Shown here piece after piece: positions 17,401-24,309 of a DNA stretch of 64,000 nt. The notes beneath the pieces are model-generated. The model did not search any database, was not told where the DNA came from, and saw only the letters and a program-made list of their open reading frames with translations. Position 1 is the stretch's first letter. Every line of letters starts with the position of its first letter. The translations under genes were made by a program, and so were the position numbers. This DNA comes from Dysosmobacter acutus (GTDB taxonomy: Bacteria > Bacillota > Clostridia > Oscillospirales > Oscillospiraceae): the NCBI RefSeq assembly GCF_018919205.1, contig NZ_JAHLQN010000001.1, positions 2,666,001-2,730,000 of the forward strand, written 5' to 3'.

Positions 17401-17872
17401 TGACGGAGGACATGGCGTCGATGAGCACGGAATTGGCCTGGCGCAGCCGGACGGACTGCTCTTCCACAAGCTCCTCAAGCTGCAGCTTATGGCGGCACAG
17501 CTCCACCACGTTGTTGACCCGGCGCCGGACTACATGGATTTCAAATGGCTTGCGGATGATGTCGGAAGCCCCCAGGTCAAAGGAGTGCACCTCGCTTTCA
17601 GGCCGCTCCTCCGAGGTGATGACAACCACGGGAATCCGGGAGATCAAATTACTGCGATTCATCTCCTCCATCACCTGATAGCCGTCCTTGATAGGCATCA
17701 CAAGGTCCAGCAGCACCGCGGTGATCTGCTGCTGATACTGCCGCAGAAGCAGCAGCGCCCGCTCCCCGTTCTCCGCCTCCAGAATATTATACTCATCCTC
17801 AAACATGCCGCGCAAAATGGCGCGGTTGATCTCCATATCGTCCACAATCAAAAGCGTGTCCCGTTTGGCCAT
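14459..17872 (-). CDS. Response regulator with HD-GYP, PAS, GGDEF and GAF-like domains
   Basis: A 1137-residue multidomain signalling protein. In order: a receiver domain (residues 1-125; TLLIVDDMEINR and LLDLVMP with the phospho-acceptor Asp); an HD-GYP phosphodiesterase (about 150-350; HDIGKIAIP and HHERWDGRGYPDG); three PAS-type segments (about 380-770); a GGDEF diguanylate cyclase (GGDEF at 852-856, preceded by RxxD in FREGD, the inhibitory I-site); and a C-terminal GAF-like domain (960-1125). Both making and breaking c-di-GMP therefore appear possible in one polypeptide. The ATG at 17872 is chosen because GAGGTGG lies 7 bases upstream. A second GGDEF gene lies just upstream on the same strand. 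No histidine kinase gene is adjacent. Confidence 0.9.
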   Translation of the reverse strand: MAKRDTLLIVDDMEINRAILRGMFEDEYNILEAENGERALLLLRQYQQQITAVLLDLVMPIKDGYQVMEEMNRSNLISRIPVVVITSEERPESEVHSFDLGASDIIRKPFEIHVVRRRVNNVVELCRHKLQLEELVEEQSVRLRQANSVLIDAMSSVIESRSLESGQHIRRIRLFTKILLEDVARSYQEYDLHDREIAIIADAASMHDIGKIAIPDSILNKPGRLSPEEFEVMKTHTTKGCEILAGLDRMQDREYLRYAYNICRYHHERWDGRGYPDGLKGDSIPICAQVVAIADCYDALTTDRVYKKAIPPAQAFTMIINGECGAFSPRLLECFKNAQAAFARLSREYADGRPAETSGGMMASPKGHQFTTEINTLEQGQLKYFSLLRYLGSTVMEVDFNTGVYHVVYLADDSFASLRSGAQFEDSISAFAQSAVHPDDRDMVLEILGPYGREFFTEGRMKRTRKYRVFNRLTGSYDWYEATLVRVDLNSPRQRKGLIIWRRAEGSRSDHTQIRFTQNQIYDSLLEGIYQCENDKWFTLLHFNQGLLDLVGYTNEELADRFHNRYMELLYEPDREPMAAQVKGQLNSGRVYKGEYRLVRKDGSLIWVLDHCLLAVDEDGNECFYSILLDITKSKQYQEELRLSLERHEIILNQSNDIIFEWDVATDSLMVSSNWEKRFGYQPITRDASRMLPVVSHIHPDDAQQISNLVQAACSGEGYIQAELRFAEANGRYRWCRVRATTQLDAKHHPVKVVGVLTDIDNEKRATQKLMDRAERDTLTKLYNKEAGRKRVEWCIDHSEPTDSSAMLIIDVDDFKQVNDRFGHMFGDAVLARMAERVTGLFREGDVLARIGGDEFLAFMPSLPSKEVAQTRAQKIIDSIRSLMQEETRDVRLSYSIGIAYFPGDGEDFDTLFGHADQALYRAKAAGKNCWQEYSDAMPTWPGVHEPLAARTRIDSEGYSGVNLDRLISGAFEKLYNAADLDGAVNSILETVGRTFNVSRVYIFDSIGDGLHCCNTYEWCNEGIHPEKEQLQNYPYVEGDSDYRDNFTEGGVFYCPDIKKLPKGQREELGRQGVFSVLQCAVIENGEFRGFVGFDDCALHRLWTQEQINMLAFLSKLLYVFLMRKRAMDRLGEREKK

Positions 17873-18024
17873 GGTCAATCCACCTCTTCTTCTCATTGCG
17901 GGAGCACTATCTTACCCGGCATGTTTTCAGATCAATGATCTTTTTCATTGTACCGCATCTTCCTGTAAAACACAATCGTCTCCAACAATTTCCATACAGT
18001 CTTTTCCAATTTTTTACGCATTTC

Positions 18025-18055
18025 AAAAAAAGTCCCGGCGCCGCAGCGCCGGGAC
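18025..18055 (-). terminator. Terminator after the GGDEF gene
   Basis: The hairpin GTCCCGGCGC/GCGCCGGGAC is followed on the minus strand by a run of seven T. It separates the two cyclic-di-GMP genes, so the downstream one needs its own promoter. Confidence 0.88.
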
Positions 18056-18070
18056 GCAAAACTCTTCCGT

Positions 18071-19060
18071 TTATTTTCCACCCTGACGCGGCCGCATGGG
18101 GTAGCAGTGATGCAGGAGACTGCCTGACCAGAGGTCCAGAGTCCGGTAAAACGCATCGGATATCCGCTCGGCAATCCGCTCCGCCTGCTCCGGGTCGGAG
18201 TCCGAAACCATGACCAAAAACTGGCAGCTTGTATACTGTGTAAACACGTCCCCGGCCCGCAGAGAGCTCTGAATGCCCTCCTGCAGCACACGCATCTGTG
18301 CCTCCCGCTGGTGCAGGTCGGGAAATTCACCCTTCCCGTCGGTGAGGGTGAACAGCAGGATGCAAACAGGCATATTGACCCGCCGCATCCGCCGCTCCAC
18401 AAACCGGTAGATGCTTTTGAAGGTTTCATAGTCCTGGCAGTAGGCGCCGGGGATCGTCTCCTGCTCGGACAGCTCCTCCCGGATTCGCTCCATGTCGATG
18501 GCTATTCCCTTTTTGATCATACCCTTATGCTCCTGTACAGAAAGAGTGGGAAGTCGCTTTCTGGACCGCTTCTTCTCCAGAAGGATTTGGTCCGCCCGGT
18601 CAAACAGCGTCTGATAATCGTCTCCCTGCTCCGCCAGCGCGCCGGCCACCGTCACAGAGAGCTGGAACTCCTGGCCGTCCAGCTCCACAAACCGGAGCCG
18701 GTCCCGGATCTGGACGCAGCGCTCCTCCACAAACCGCTCCTCCTGCCCAATGGGCATGAAGATCACAAACTCGTCTCCGCCCACACGCCCCAAAATATCG
18801 GTTCGAAACACCATGGTTCTCAGCTTCTCTGCGATTTTTTCCAGCAGCCGGTCTCCCGTGATGTGGCCGTACCGGTCGTTCACCTGCTTGAACCGGTCCA
18901 CATCCAGCATCAGCAAAACGCCGGTCTGGCGGCTGGATAAAAGTCCATCCACGCACTCCTCGGTATACCCCCGGTTGCAGATTCCGGTCAGCCAGTCCAG
19001 GTGGGCCAACTGCTCCAGGCGTTCATTCTCCTGTTTGAGTTTTGAAAGCTCCTGCTGCAT
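18071..19060 (-). CDS. GGDEF diguanylate cyclase with a second, degenerate GGDEF-like domain
   Basis: A 329-residue protein. A short N-terminal coiled coil is followed by a GGDEF domain (about 20-180; DWLTGICNRGY, DVDRFKQVNDRYGH, VGGDEFVIF). The residue needed for the RxxD I-site is missing (MVFRTD), so product inhibition is probably absent. Residues 200-325 read like a second GGDEF fold (VCILLFTL...LRAGDVFTQYTSCQFLVMVSDSD), in which the GGDEF signature has become TSCQF and cannot be catalytic. The ATG at 19060 has AAGGAGG 6 bases upstream. No sensor or membrane domain is present; it is probably cytosolic. Confidence 0.85.
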   Translation of the reverse strand: MQQELSKLKQENERLEQLAHLDWLTGICNRGYTEECVDGLLSSRQTGVLLMLDVDRFKQVNDRYGHITGDRLLEKIAEKLRTMVFRTDILGRVGGDEFVIFMPIGQEERFVEERCVQIRDRLRFVELDGQEFQLSVTVAGALAEQGDDYQTLFDRADQILLEKKRSRKRLPTLSVQEHKGMIKKGIAIDMERIREELSEQETIPGAYCQDYETFKSIYRFVERRMRRVNMPVCILLFTLTDGKGEFPDLHQREAQMRVLQEGIQSSLRAGDVFTQYTSCQFLVMVSDSDPEQAERIAERISDAFYRTLDLWSGSLLHHCYPMRPRQGGK

Positions 19061-19195
19061 ACTGTCCCTCCTTATCATCCGGCGCCGCACCCTAAATCTC
19101 TTCTTTTATTTTATTGCACGATTCGTCATTTGGCAAGGTCTTTGAGGAAAAATCTTACACTCCGCTTCAACCATTCTCTCCCATAGGCGCCGCCC

Positions 19196-19846
19196 CTACC
19201 GGGTGAGTTCTTTCAGAAGCATCTGCGGGTCGTCCACCAGCGCCGCCGGATGAAGGGCCTCTATCTCCCGCCGGTCCCGGAAGCCCCAGGACACCAGGAT
19301 GCAGGGCAGCTCCGCATTCTGCGCAGTCTGAAAGTCCACCTCCGAATCTCCTACGTATACCGTTCGATCCCTTGCGGCGCCCAGAGCCTTCATGGCTGAC
19401 TCCGCCATATCCGGCGCCGGCTTACGCCGCAGCCCCTCCTGCTGCCCCACACATACGGAGAGACAGGGGAAAAACCGCCTGCCCAACTCCTCCACAGCCT
19501 CATGGTTCTTGTTGGAAACCACCGCCATGCGCAGCCCACGCTCTTTCAGCTCCCGCAGCAGCTCTTCCACCCCGGGATAGGGTCGGGTCTTCTGCTCACA
19601 GTGGGCTGTATAATAGACGCGGAACTCCTCGAACATCTCCTTGAATCTTGGGTGCTCCGCCCCTCCGGGCACCGCCAGCTCCATCAGGCGCCGGATACCG
19701 TTCCCAAGAAAAGGGCGGATCTCCGCCCCCTCCCAGGTGGGGCAGCCATAGCGTTCAAGGATGAAGTTGACGCTGTCTCTTAAATCGTCCAGTGTATTTA
19801 AAAGTGTGCCGTCCAGGTCGAACAGCACGGTATCGTATGCGCTCAT
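19196..19846 (-). CDS. HAD-family phosphoglycolate phosphatase-like hydrolase
   Basis: A 216-residue HAD hydrolase, subclass IA. Motif I is DLDGTLLNTLDDL, motif II VVSNKN, and motif III/IV KPAPDM...VYVGDSEVDFQ. The small helical cap between motifs I and II fits phosphoglycolate phosphatase (Gph) or PpaX-like enzymes, but the substrate cannot be fixed from sequence. The ATG at 19846 follows GAGGAGGAG. It is transcribed after, but separated by a terminator from, the membrane-protein gene at 19964. Confidence 0.82.
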   Translation of the reverse strand: MSAYDTVLFDLDGTLLNTLDDLRDSVNFILERYGCPTWEGAEIRPFLGNGIRRLMELAVPGGAEHPRFKEMFEEFRVYYTAHCEQKTRPYPGVEELLRELKERGLRMAVVSNKNHEAVEELGRRFFPCLSVCVGQQEGLRRKPAPDMAESAMKALGAARDRTVYVGDSEVDFQTAQNAELPCILVSWGFRDRREIEALHPAALVDDPQMLLKELTR

Positions 19847-19921
19847 ATGCTCCTCCTCCTCTTTTTTACCTTCTTTTATCCTACCATTGCCCCGCCGGCA
19901 GCGCAAGCCTTCTTTCCGTTC

Positions 19922-19958
19922 AAAAAAAGACGCCGCCCAATTGGGCGGCGTCTTTTTT
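19922..19958 (-). terminator. Strong terminator (symmetrical)
   Basis: AAAAAGACGCCGCCC and GGGCGGCGTCTTTTTT form a near-perfect hairpin with loop AATT. It ends the transcript of the membrane protein at 19964-21811. Confidence 0.9.
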
Positions 19959-19963
19959 GACTG

Positions 19964-21811
19964 TTAAGGGGTCGGCGTCCCCTCTCCGGCGCCCTGACTG
20001 CCGGAGGGTTCCCCGCTCGCCCCGTATACCTTCGCAATCTGGGTAGCCTTGTAGATGGTGCAGCGGGGCTCTCCGTCATGGGTAAGAAGCTCCACAGGCT
20101 CCTGAATCCGGTCGTAGTAAAGCAGCACCCCATCGCCCGTCTGCAGGAACGCCGCCGTGGGGTCGTCGGCCATGCTGATCTGGAAGTAGACCTGCCCCTC
20201 GCCCTCTGCCTCACCCGCGCCGATAAAGTAGTTGGTGCTGCCGTCGATGACCGCGGTGCGGATGTCGGCGATCTCAAACTCCGTCGGCCCGAAATCCTCT
20301 TCCCCGGCGGAAATATTGGCGTCCTCTTTTTCAATGAGGTTGTTGTTTGCCAGCATCTGGCGGTAGTTGATCTCGCAGTCCGCCACCGTCTGGCCCGTGG
20401 CCACAATCTGGTACTGCTCCACGTTGACCATGGCGTACATCTTCACCAAGCCCGCCGCATCCTTCAACGCCATAAAGTAAGTGGGCTGTTCGGCGATATT
20501 CAGCAGCAGCGGGAAGGTGGCGTTATAGGACATCTGCTGGACCTGGCCCTCGGCGGAGCGCATGGCGGACTCCTCGGTGGCGCCGGCCACGGAGTAGAAG
20601 CTGGTCTCCTTGGTCCGCTGGTTGCTCAGCAAAAAGCCGATGTTGGACTGGTCCGAGGTGACGGACGTCACGCCGGTGTACATATAGACGTCGTCACCGA
20701 TGGCAATATAGTTGTATCCGTCCGTGGTGATGGTGACGTCCCGCTGGCCGAAGATGGAGTTGAAAAAGCCATTGTGATACTGGCCGTAGTAGTCGTACTG
20801 CTGCATGATGAGCTCGGCCACATAGACCTGGTCCACCCAAGAGGGAACCTCCTCATAATACTGACTCTCTCCGGTGACCGCATTGACCAGCACAGCACCC
20901 TTGATGTCCGTTCCGCCGAACAGCCCGATGCTCTTCACCATCCGGGGGCAGACCCACCAGGGCATCCCCTCCTCGTCGATCTCAAAGACGGGCTCGGCAA
21001 ACATGAACGTGGGATAGCCGAAGCGCAGGTGGCGGTACAGGTTGCGGCCAAGGTGCTCGGCCGTGGTGAACTTCATGCCCTCGTTCAGGCGCACCACCTC
21101 CACGTCCTGGCTCACCATGTCCACAATGAGATAGGCGGGCAGGCCATCGGACCGGTTGGTAAACCACTTGATGAGGTCCGCATACCCCAGGGAGGTCACC
21201 CGGACGGGACGGCCCTGGTAGTTGATCTGGGTGTAGTTGGGCAGCACCTCAAACTGGGAGACCATGTCGGCTAACTCGCCTAACTTCCGCGCGCCCAGGC
21301 GGGCGGCGGAATCCCGGTCCACCATGGGGATCTGCCCATAGGATATCTCATCCACCTCCGCGGTAAAGTCCCCCGTTTCAATGGGCAGCAGCTCACTGTA
21401 GCTTGAGGCCCGGAACACCACCCAGGAACTCAGCGCGCCCACGGCAACGGTGGCCACCAGGACGATGAGCACCAGGAAGGGCACTGTACACTGTTTTTTG
21501 ACAAAGCTGAAATACCCCCTTGCCCCCTCCCCCTGGAAGCCGGAGGTAAAGAGTGCCGAGCCCACATACACCGCGCACAGCAGCAGCACAAAGGTGTAGA
21601 ACTCCTCCGCGTGGAGGTTCAGGGCCGGCAGGCGCAGGTAGAAGTAGACCGCTCCCACCACCAGCGTCACCGCGATGTTGATGAGCACGCGGGTAAACTT
21701 GTTGCCGATGGCCTTGCGGGGCTTGCGCTCTTTAGGCGGCGGCGGTGTAAAGCCCTGGCCATCCGGGCCGAATCCACCGTTCATATTGCCGAAATGAAAG
21801 TCAAAAGGCAT
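19964..21811 (-). CDS. Conserved membrane protein with a large external domain
   Basis: A 615-residue protein that I do not recognise as a named family. The N-terminus is Gly/Pro-rich (GGFGPDGQGFTPPPP), then three or four membrane segments (about residues 40-60, 68-90 and 115-140), and a long mostly beta-strand region of about 450 residues ending in a low-complexity Gly/Ser tail. The large domain contains two PepSY-like stretches (for example YLIVDMVSQDVEVVRL and GAVLVNAVTGESQYY), so it may interact with cell-wall or protease partners. The ATG at 21811 has AAAGGA 9 bases upstream. It is monocistronic between terminators. Confidence 0.65.
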   Translation of the reverse strand: MPFDFHFGNMNGGFGPDGQGFTPPPPKERKPRKAIGNKFTRVLINIAVTLVVGAVYFYLRLPALNLHAEEFYTFVLLLCAVYVGSALFTSGFQGEGARGYFSFVKKQCTVPFLVLIVLVATVAVGALSSWVVFRASSYSELLPIETGDFTAEVDEISYGQIPMVDRDSAARLGARKLGELADMVSQFEVLPNYTQINYQGRPVRVTSLGYADLIKWFTNRSDGLPAYLIVDMVSQDVEVVRLNEGMKFTTAEHLGRNLYRHLRFGYPTFMFAEPVFEIDEEGMPWWVCPRMVKSIGLFGGTDIKGAVLVNAVTGESQYYEEVPSWVDQVYVAELIMQQYDYYGQYHNGFFNSIFGQRDVTITTDGYNYIAIGDDVYMYTGVTSVTSDQSNIGFLLSNQRTKETSFYSVAGATEESAMRSAEGQVQQMSYNATFPLLLNIAEQPTYFMALKDAAGLVKMYAMVNVEQYQIVATGQTVADCEINYRQMLANNNLIEKEDANISAGEEDFGPTEFEIADIRTAVIDGSTNYFIGAGEAEGEGQVYFQISMADDPTAAFLQTGDGVLLYYDRIQEPVELLTHDGEPRCTIYKATQIAKVYGASGEPSGSQGAGEGTPTP

Positions 21812-21942
21812 TATTTTATTCCTTTCTATCTGAAATCCAGTCAGGTATTGCTGAGTAGTATACGCTATTTTTCCCAAAAACACAAGGCATTTGCGCAAAC
21901 CTTAATCCTATCTTCATAGAATGGATGGAAAAGACACGAAAT

Positions 21943-21969
21943 GCCGCCGGAGAGAATGACTCCGGCGGC
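21943..21969. terminator. Weak terminator hairpin
   Basis: GCCGCCGGAG pairs with CTCCGGCGGC just after the antiporter stop codon; the minus-strand tail is not a clean T-run, so termination may be partial. Confidence 0.4.
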
Positions 21970-21985
21970 TTCGCTTTTCACTTTT

Positions 21986-23212
21986 TCACACCGCTTTTTT
22001 TAGGCTGGCCTCTTTCTTTTCCTGGGTCGGAATGGCTCCGGAGCGGAACAGCGCCAACTTGGCGCAGCCCGGCCCGATGAGCTCATAGAGCACCGAGGAG
22101 GCCAAAATTACTGTCAGCAGCAAATCGCCGATGCCCTCCGGCAGCACCCGCTTGCCCAAAAACGCAAGGCCGATGGCAACGCCGGCCTGGGGGATCAGGG
22201 CAAAGCCCAGCCAGTCCCGGGTGCGGCGGTCCGTGCCGATGCAGCGGCACCCCAGATAGGCGCCCAGGTACTTTCCGACGATACGGATGACAAAGTAGCC
22301 CAATCCCGCAAGACCCACGGTCTTGAGCGCCATGACGTCCAGATTCATGCCGGAGACAATGAAAAACAGGCTGAGCACCGGCGGCGTAAACTCATCCACC
22401 TGGGCGTAGAGATCCTGCTGTCCGGTACGGTTGATGTAGACCGCGCTGCACACCATGCACGCCAGCAGCGGGGATACGTCGATCAGCGCGCACACGCCGC
22501 ACAGGGTCAAAAGCACCGCGATGGTCAAAATCAGCCGGTTTCCGCGGCTGCGTCTGGAGGTCAGAAGCACCGTGAGCAAAAATCCCAGCGCCGCGCCCAT
22601 AGCCAGCGCCGCTATGTTCCAAAAAACAGGCAGCAGCGCCGAGCGCAATGACACTCCCGCGCCCTCCATGGCGTCCACCACGGCGGAGGCCGCGCTGAAG
22701 GTCAAAAGGCATACGCCGTCGTCCAGAGCCACCACTGCCAGAAGCAGGTGGACAAAAGGCCCGTCAGCCCGGTATTGGCGGATGGTCATCAGCGTGCTGG
22801 CCGGCGCCGTGGCCGTGGCAATGGCCCCCAGCAGCAGGGAAAGCGCCACATCCTGGTGGAACAAAAAGCGCATGGCCAGCGCTACCATTGCCCCGGGCAG
22901 CAGGGATTCCAGGAGCGTCACAAGGATCAGTCCCTTGCCCATCTCCCGCAGCGTTTCCCGGCGGAAGTACTGCCCCACTCCGAAGGCGATGAAGGCCAGC
23001 GCCACGTCGCTGACAAAATCCATATGTTCGATGATCTCCGGCGGCACCAGGCCCAACAGATCCGGTCCGATGAGAATGCCCGCCAGAATGTAGCCGGTCA
23101 CGTCCGGCAGCTTCAGTTTCTTGGTCAGTCGGGTCAGGGCAAAGCCGGAGAGCAGAATGAGGGCCAGGCTCAGCAAAATATCAGCCGGCTGCCGCATCAC
23201 GATGTTTCCCAT
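21986..23212 (-). CDS. CPA-type cation/proton antiporter
   Basis: A 408-residue integral membrane protein with about 12 predicted helices. It opens with LALILLSGFALTRLTKKLKLPDVTGYILAGILIGP, the typical start of Na+/H+ exchanger family (CPA2) proteins, and contains VALDDGVCLL, the helix carrying paired Asp residues used for ion/proton exchange. There is no regulatory TrkA-N domain at the C-terminus. It is transcribed away from a LysR regulator gene, which may control it. The ATG at 23212 follows AAGGAGGAG. The ion (Na+ or K+) is not determined. Confidence 0.87.
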   Translation of the reverse strand: MGNIVMRQPADILLSLALILLSGFALTRLTKKLKLPDVTGYILAGILIGPDLLGLVPPEIIEHMDFVSDVALAFIAFGVGQYFRRETLREMGKGLILVTLLESLLPGAMVALAMRFLFHQDVALSLLLGAIATATAPASTLMTIRQYRADGPFVHLLLAVVALDDGVCLLTFSAASAVVDAMEGAGVSLRSALLPVFWNIAALAMGAALGFLLTVLLTSRRSRGNRLILTIAVLLTLCGVCALIDVSPLLACMVCSAVYINRTGQQDLYAQVDEFTPPVLSLFFIVSGMNLDVMALKTVGLAGLGYFVIRIVGKYLGAYLGCRCIGTDRRTRDWLGFALIPQAGVAIGLAFLGKRVLPEGIGDLLLTVILASSVLYELIGPGCAKLALFRSGAIPTQEKKEASLKKAV

Positions 23213-23275
23213 TTCTACTCCTCCTTGATCGCAGATTGATTTTTGTTCCGCGTTGTAGTATGATCTCTATACTTC

Positions 23276-23303
23276 AATATAGCCGCAATTACCCACAAGT
23301 CAA
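23276..23303 (-). promoter_or_regulatory. Candidate promoter of the antiporter gene
   Basis: On the minus strand TTGACT and TATATT are separated by 16 bases, about 65 bases upstream of the antiporter start. Confidence 0.5.
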
Positions 23304-23304
23304 A

Positions 23305-23328
23305 TTATGAAATATTCATTCTGCATAA
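23305..23328. promoter_or_regulatory. Possible LysR operator
   Basis: An interrupted palindrome TTATG-N14-CATAA, containing ATGAAATATTCAT, lies between the divergent antiporter and LysR genes next to the antiporter -35. The dyad fits the loose T-N11-A style of LysR sites. Confidence 0.35.
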
Positions 23329-23353
23329 ATTTTTCTAATAAGGAGTGAGCCGC

Positions 23354-24253
23354 ATGATCGATTCCAAGCTCTATACGCTGCTGCGCGTATGCGAAACCGG
23401 CAGCTTTACCAAGGCCGCGGAGCAGCTGTCTCTGACCCAGCCCGCCGTCAGCCAGCACATTCGCCAGCTGGAACAGGAATTGGGCGTAAAACTGTTCCAT
23501 CGGGGCGGCGGCTCACTAAAATTGACAGCTGAGGGCGAAATTGCCATCCGATATGCAAAGCGGATGATCGCCCTGGTACACAACCTTCAGCGGGATATTC
23601 AGGATGAAAAGCAGCAGCTGACCCGGATTGTGGTGGGCCTGACCCACACCTCGGAGAGCAATCCGGTGGCCGAAGCGCTGGCCAAATACTGCAGCGAAAA
23701 CCATGATGTAAAAATAATGCTTATTACTGACACCATAAAAAATCTTTATGCAAAACTGCGCACCTATGAGATCGACCTGGCCATTGTGGAGGGTCCTCTG
23801 GCGGAACCGGGCTACAATTCCCTGCTGTTGGATACGGACAGTCTGGTGCTGATCGTGCCCAACAGCCACTCGCTGGCCAAGCAGGGGATCGTGACCGTTG
23901 AGGAGCTGAAAAACCAGCGGTTGATCCTGCGTCTGCCAAGCTCCGGCACGCAGAACCTTTTCCTCTCCCACCTTGAGAGTCGGGGCATCTCCATCGAGGA
24001 GTTCAACGTGGTGCTGGAGGTGGACAACATCGCCACCATCAAGGACCTGATCCGTCGGGGCTACGGCGTGTCCATCCTGGCCAAGAGCGCGTGTCTTGAC
24101 GAGCTGAAAAAGGGAAAGCTCACCGCGCTGCCGGTGGAGAACCTGAGCATGATGCGGGAGATCAACATGGTGTACCACACGGATTTCGGCCACGACGACA
24201 TCCTGCGGGACATCTCCCGGATGTACAACGACGTGGCCCGCCTCTACCTGTAG
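23354..24253 (+). CDS. LysR-family transcriptional regulator
   Basis: A 299-residue LysR regulator with an N-terminal winged helix (TGSFTKAAEQLSLTQPAVSQHIRQLEQELG) and a C-terminal periplasmic-binding-like effector domain (residues 90-290). The ATG at 23354 is preferred to the GTG at 23345 because AAGGAG sits 8 bases before it. It is divergent from the antiporter gene and probably regulates it and itself. The effector is unknown. Confidence 0.9.
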   Translation: MIDSKLYTLLRVCETGSFTKAAEQLSLTQPAVSQHIRQLEQELGVKLFHRGGGSLKLTAEGEIAIRYAKRMIALVHNLQRDIQDEKQQLTRIVVGLTHTSESNPVAEALAKYCSENHDVKIMLITDTIKNLYAKLRTYEIDLAIVEGPLAEPGYNSLLLDTDSLVLIVPNSHSLAKQGIVTVEELKNQRLILRLPSSGTQNLFLSHLESRGISIEEFNVVLEVDNIATIKDLIRRGYGVSILAKSACLDELKKGKLTALPVENLSMMREINMVYHTDFGHDDILRDISRMYNDVARLYL

Positions 24254-24265
24254 CGCCGGAACAAA

Positions 24266-24304
24266 CAAAAAAGGCGCCGCTGGAGTTTTTCCAGCGGCGC
24301 CTTT
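24266..24304. terminator. Bidirectional terminator between lysR and clpC
   Basis: AAGGCGCCGCTGG and CCAGCGGCGCCTT form a strong hairpin with an A-run on the left side, serving both convergent transcripts. Confidence 0.88.
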
Positions 24305-24309
24305 GCGTC

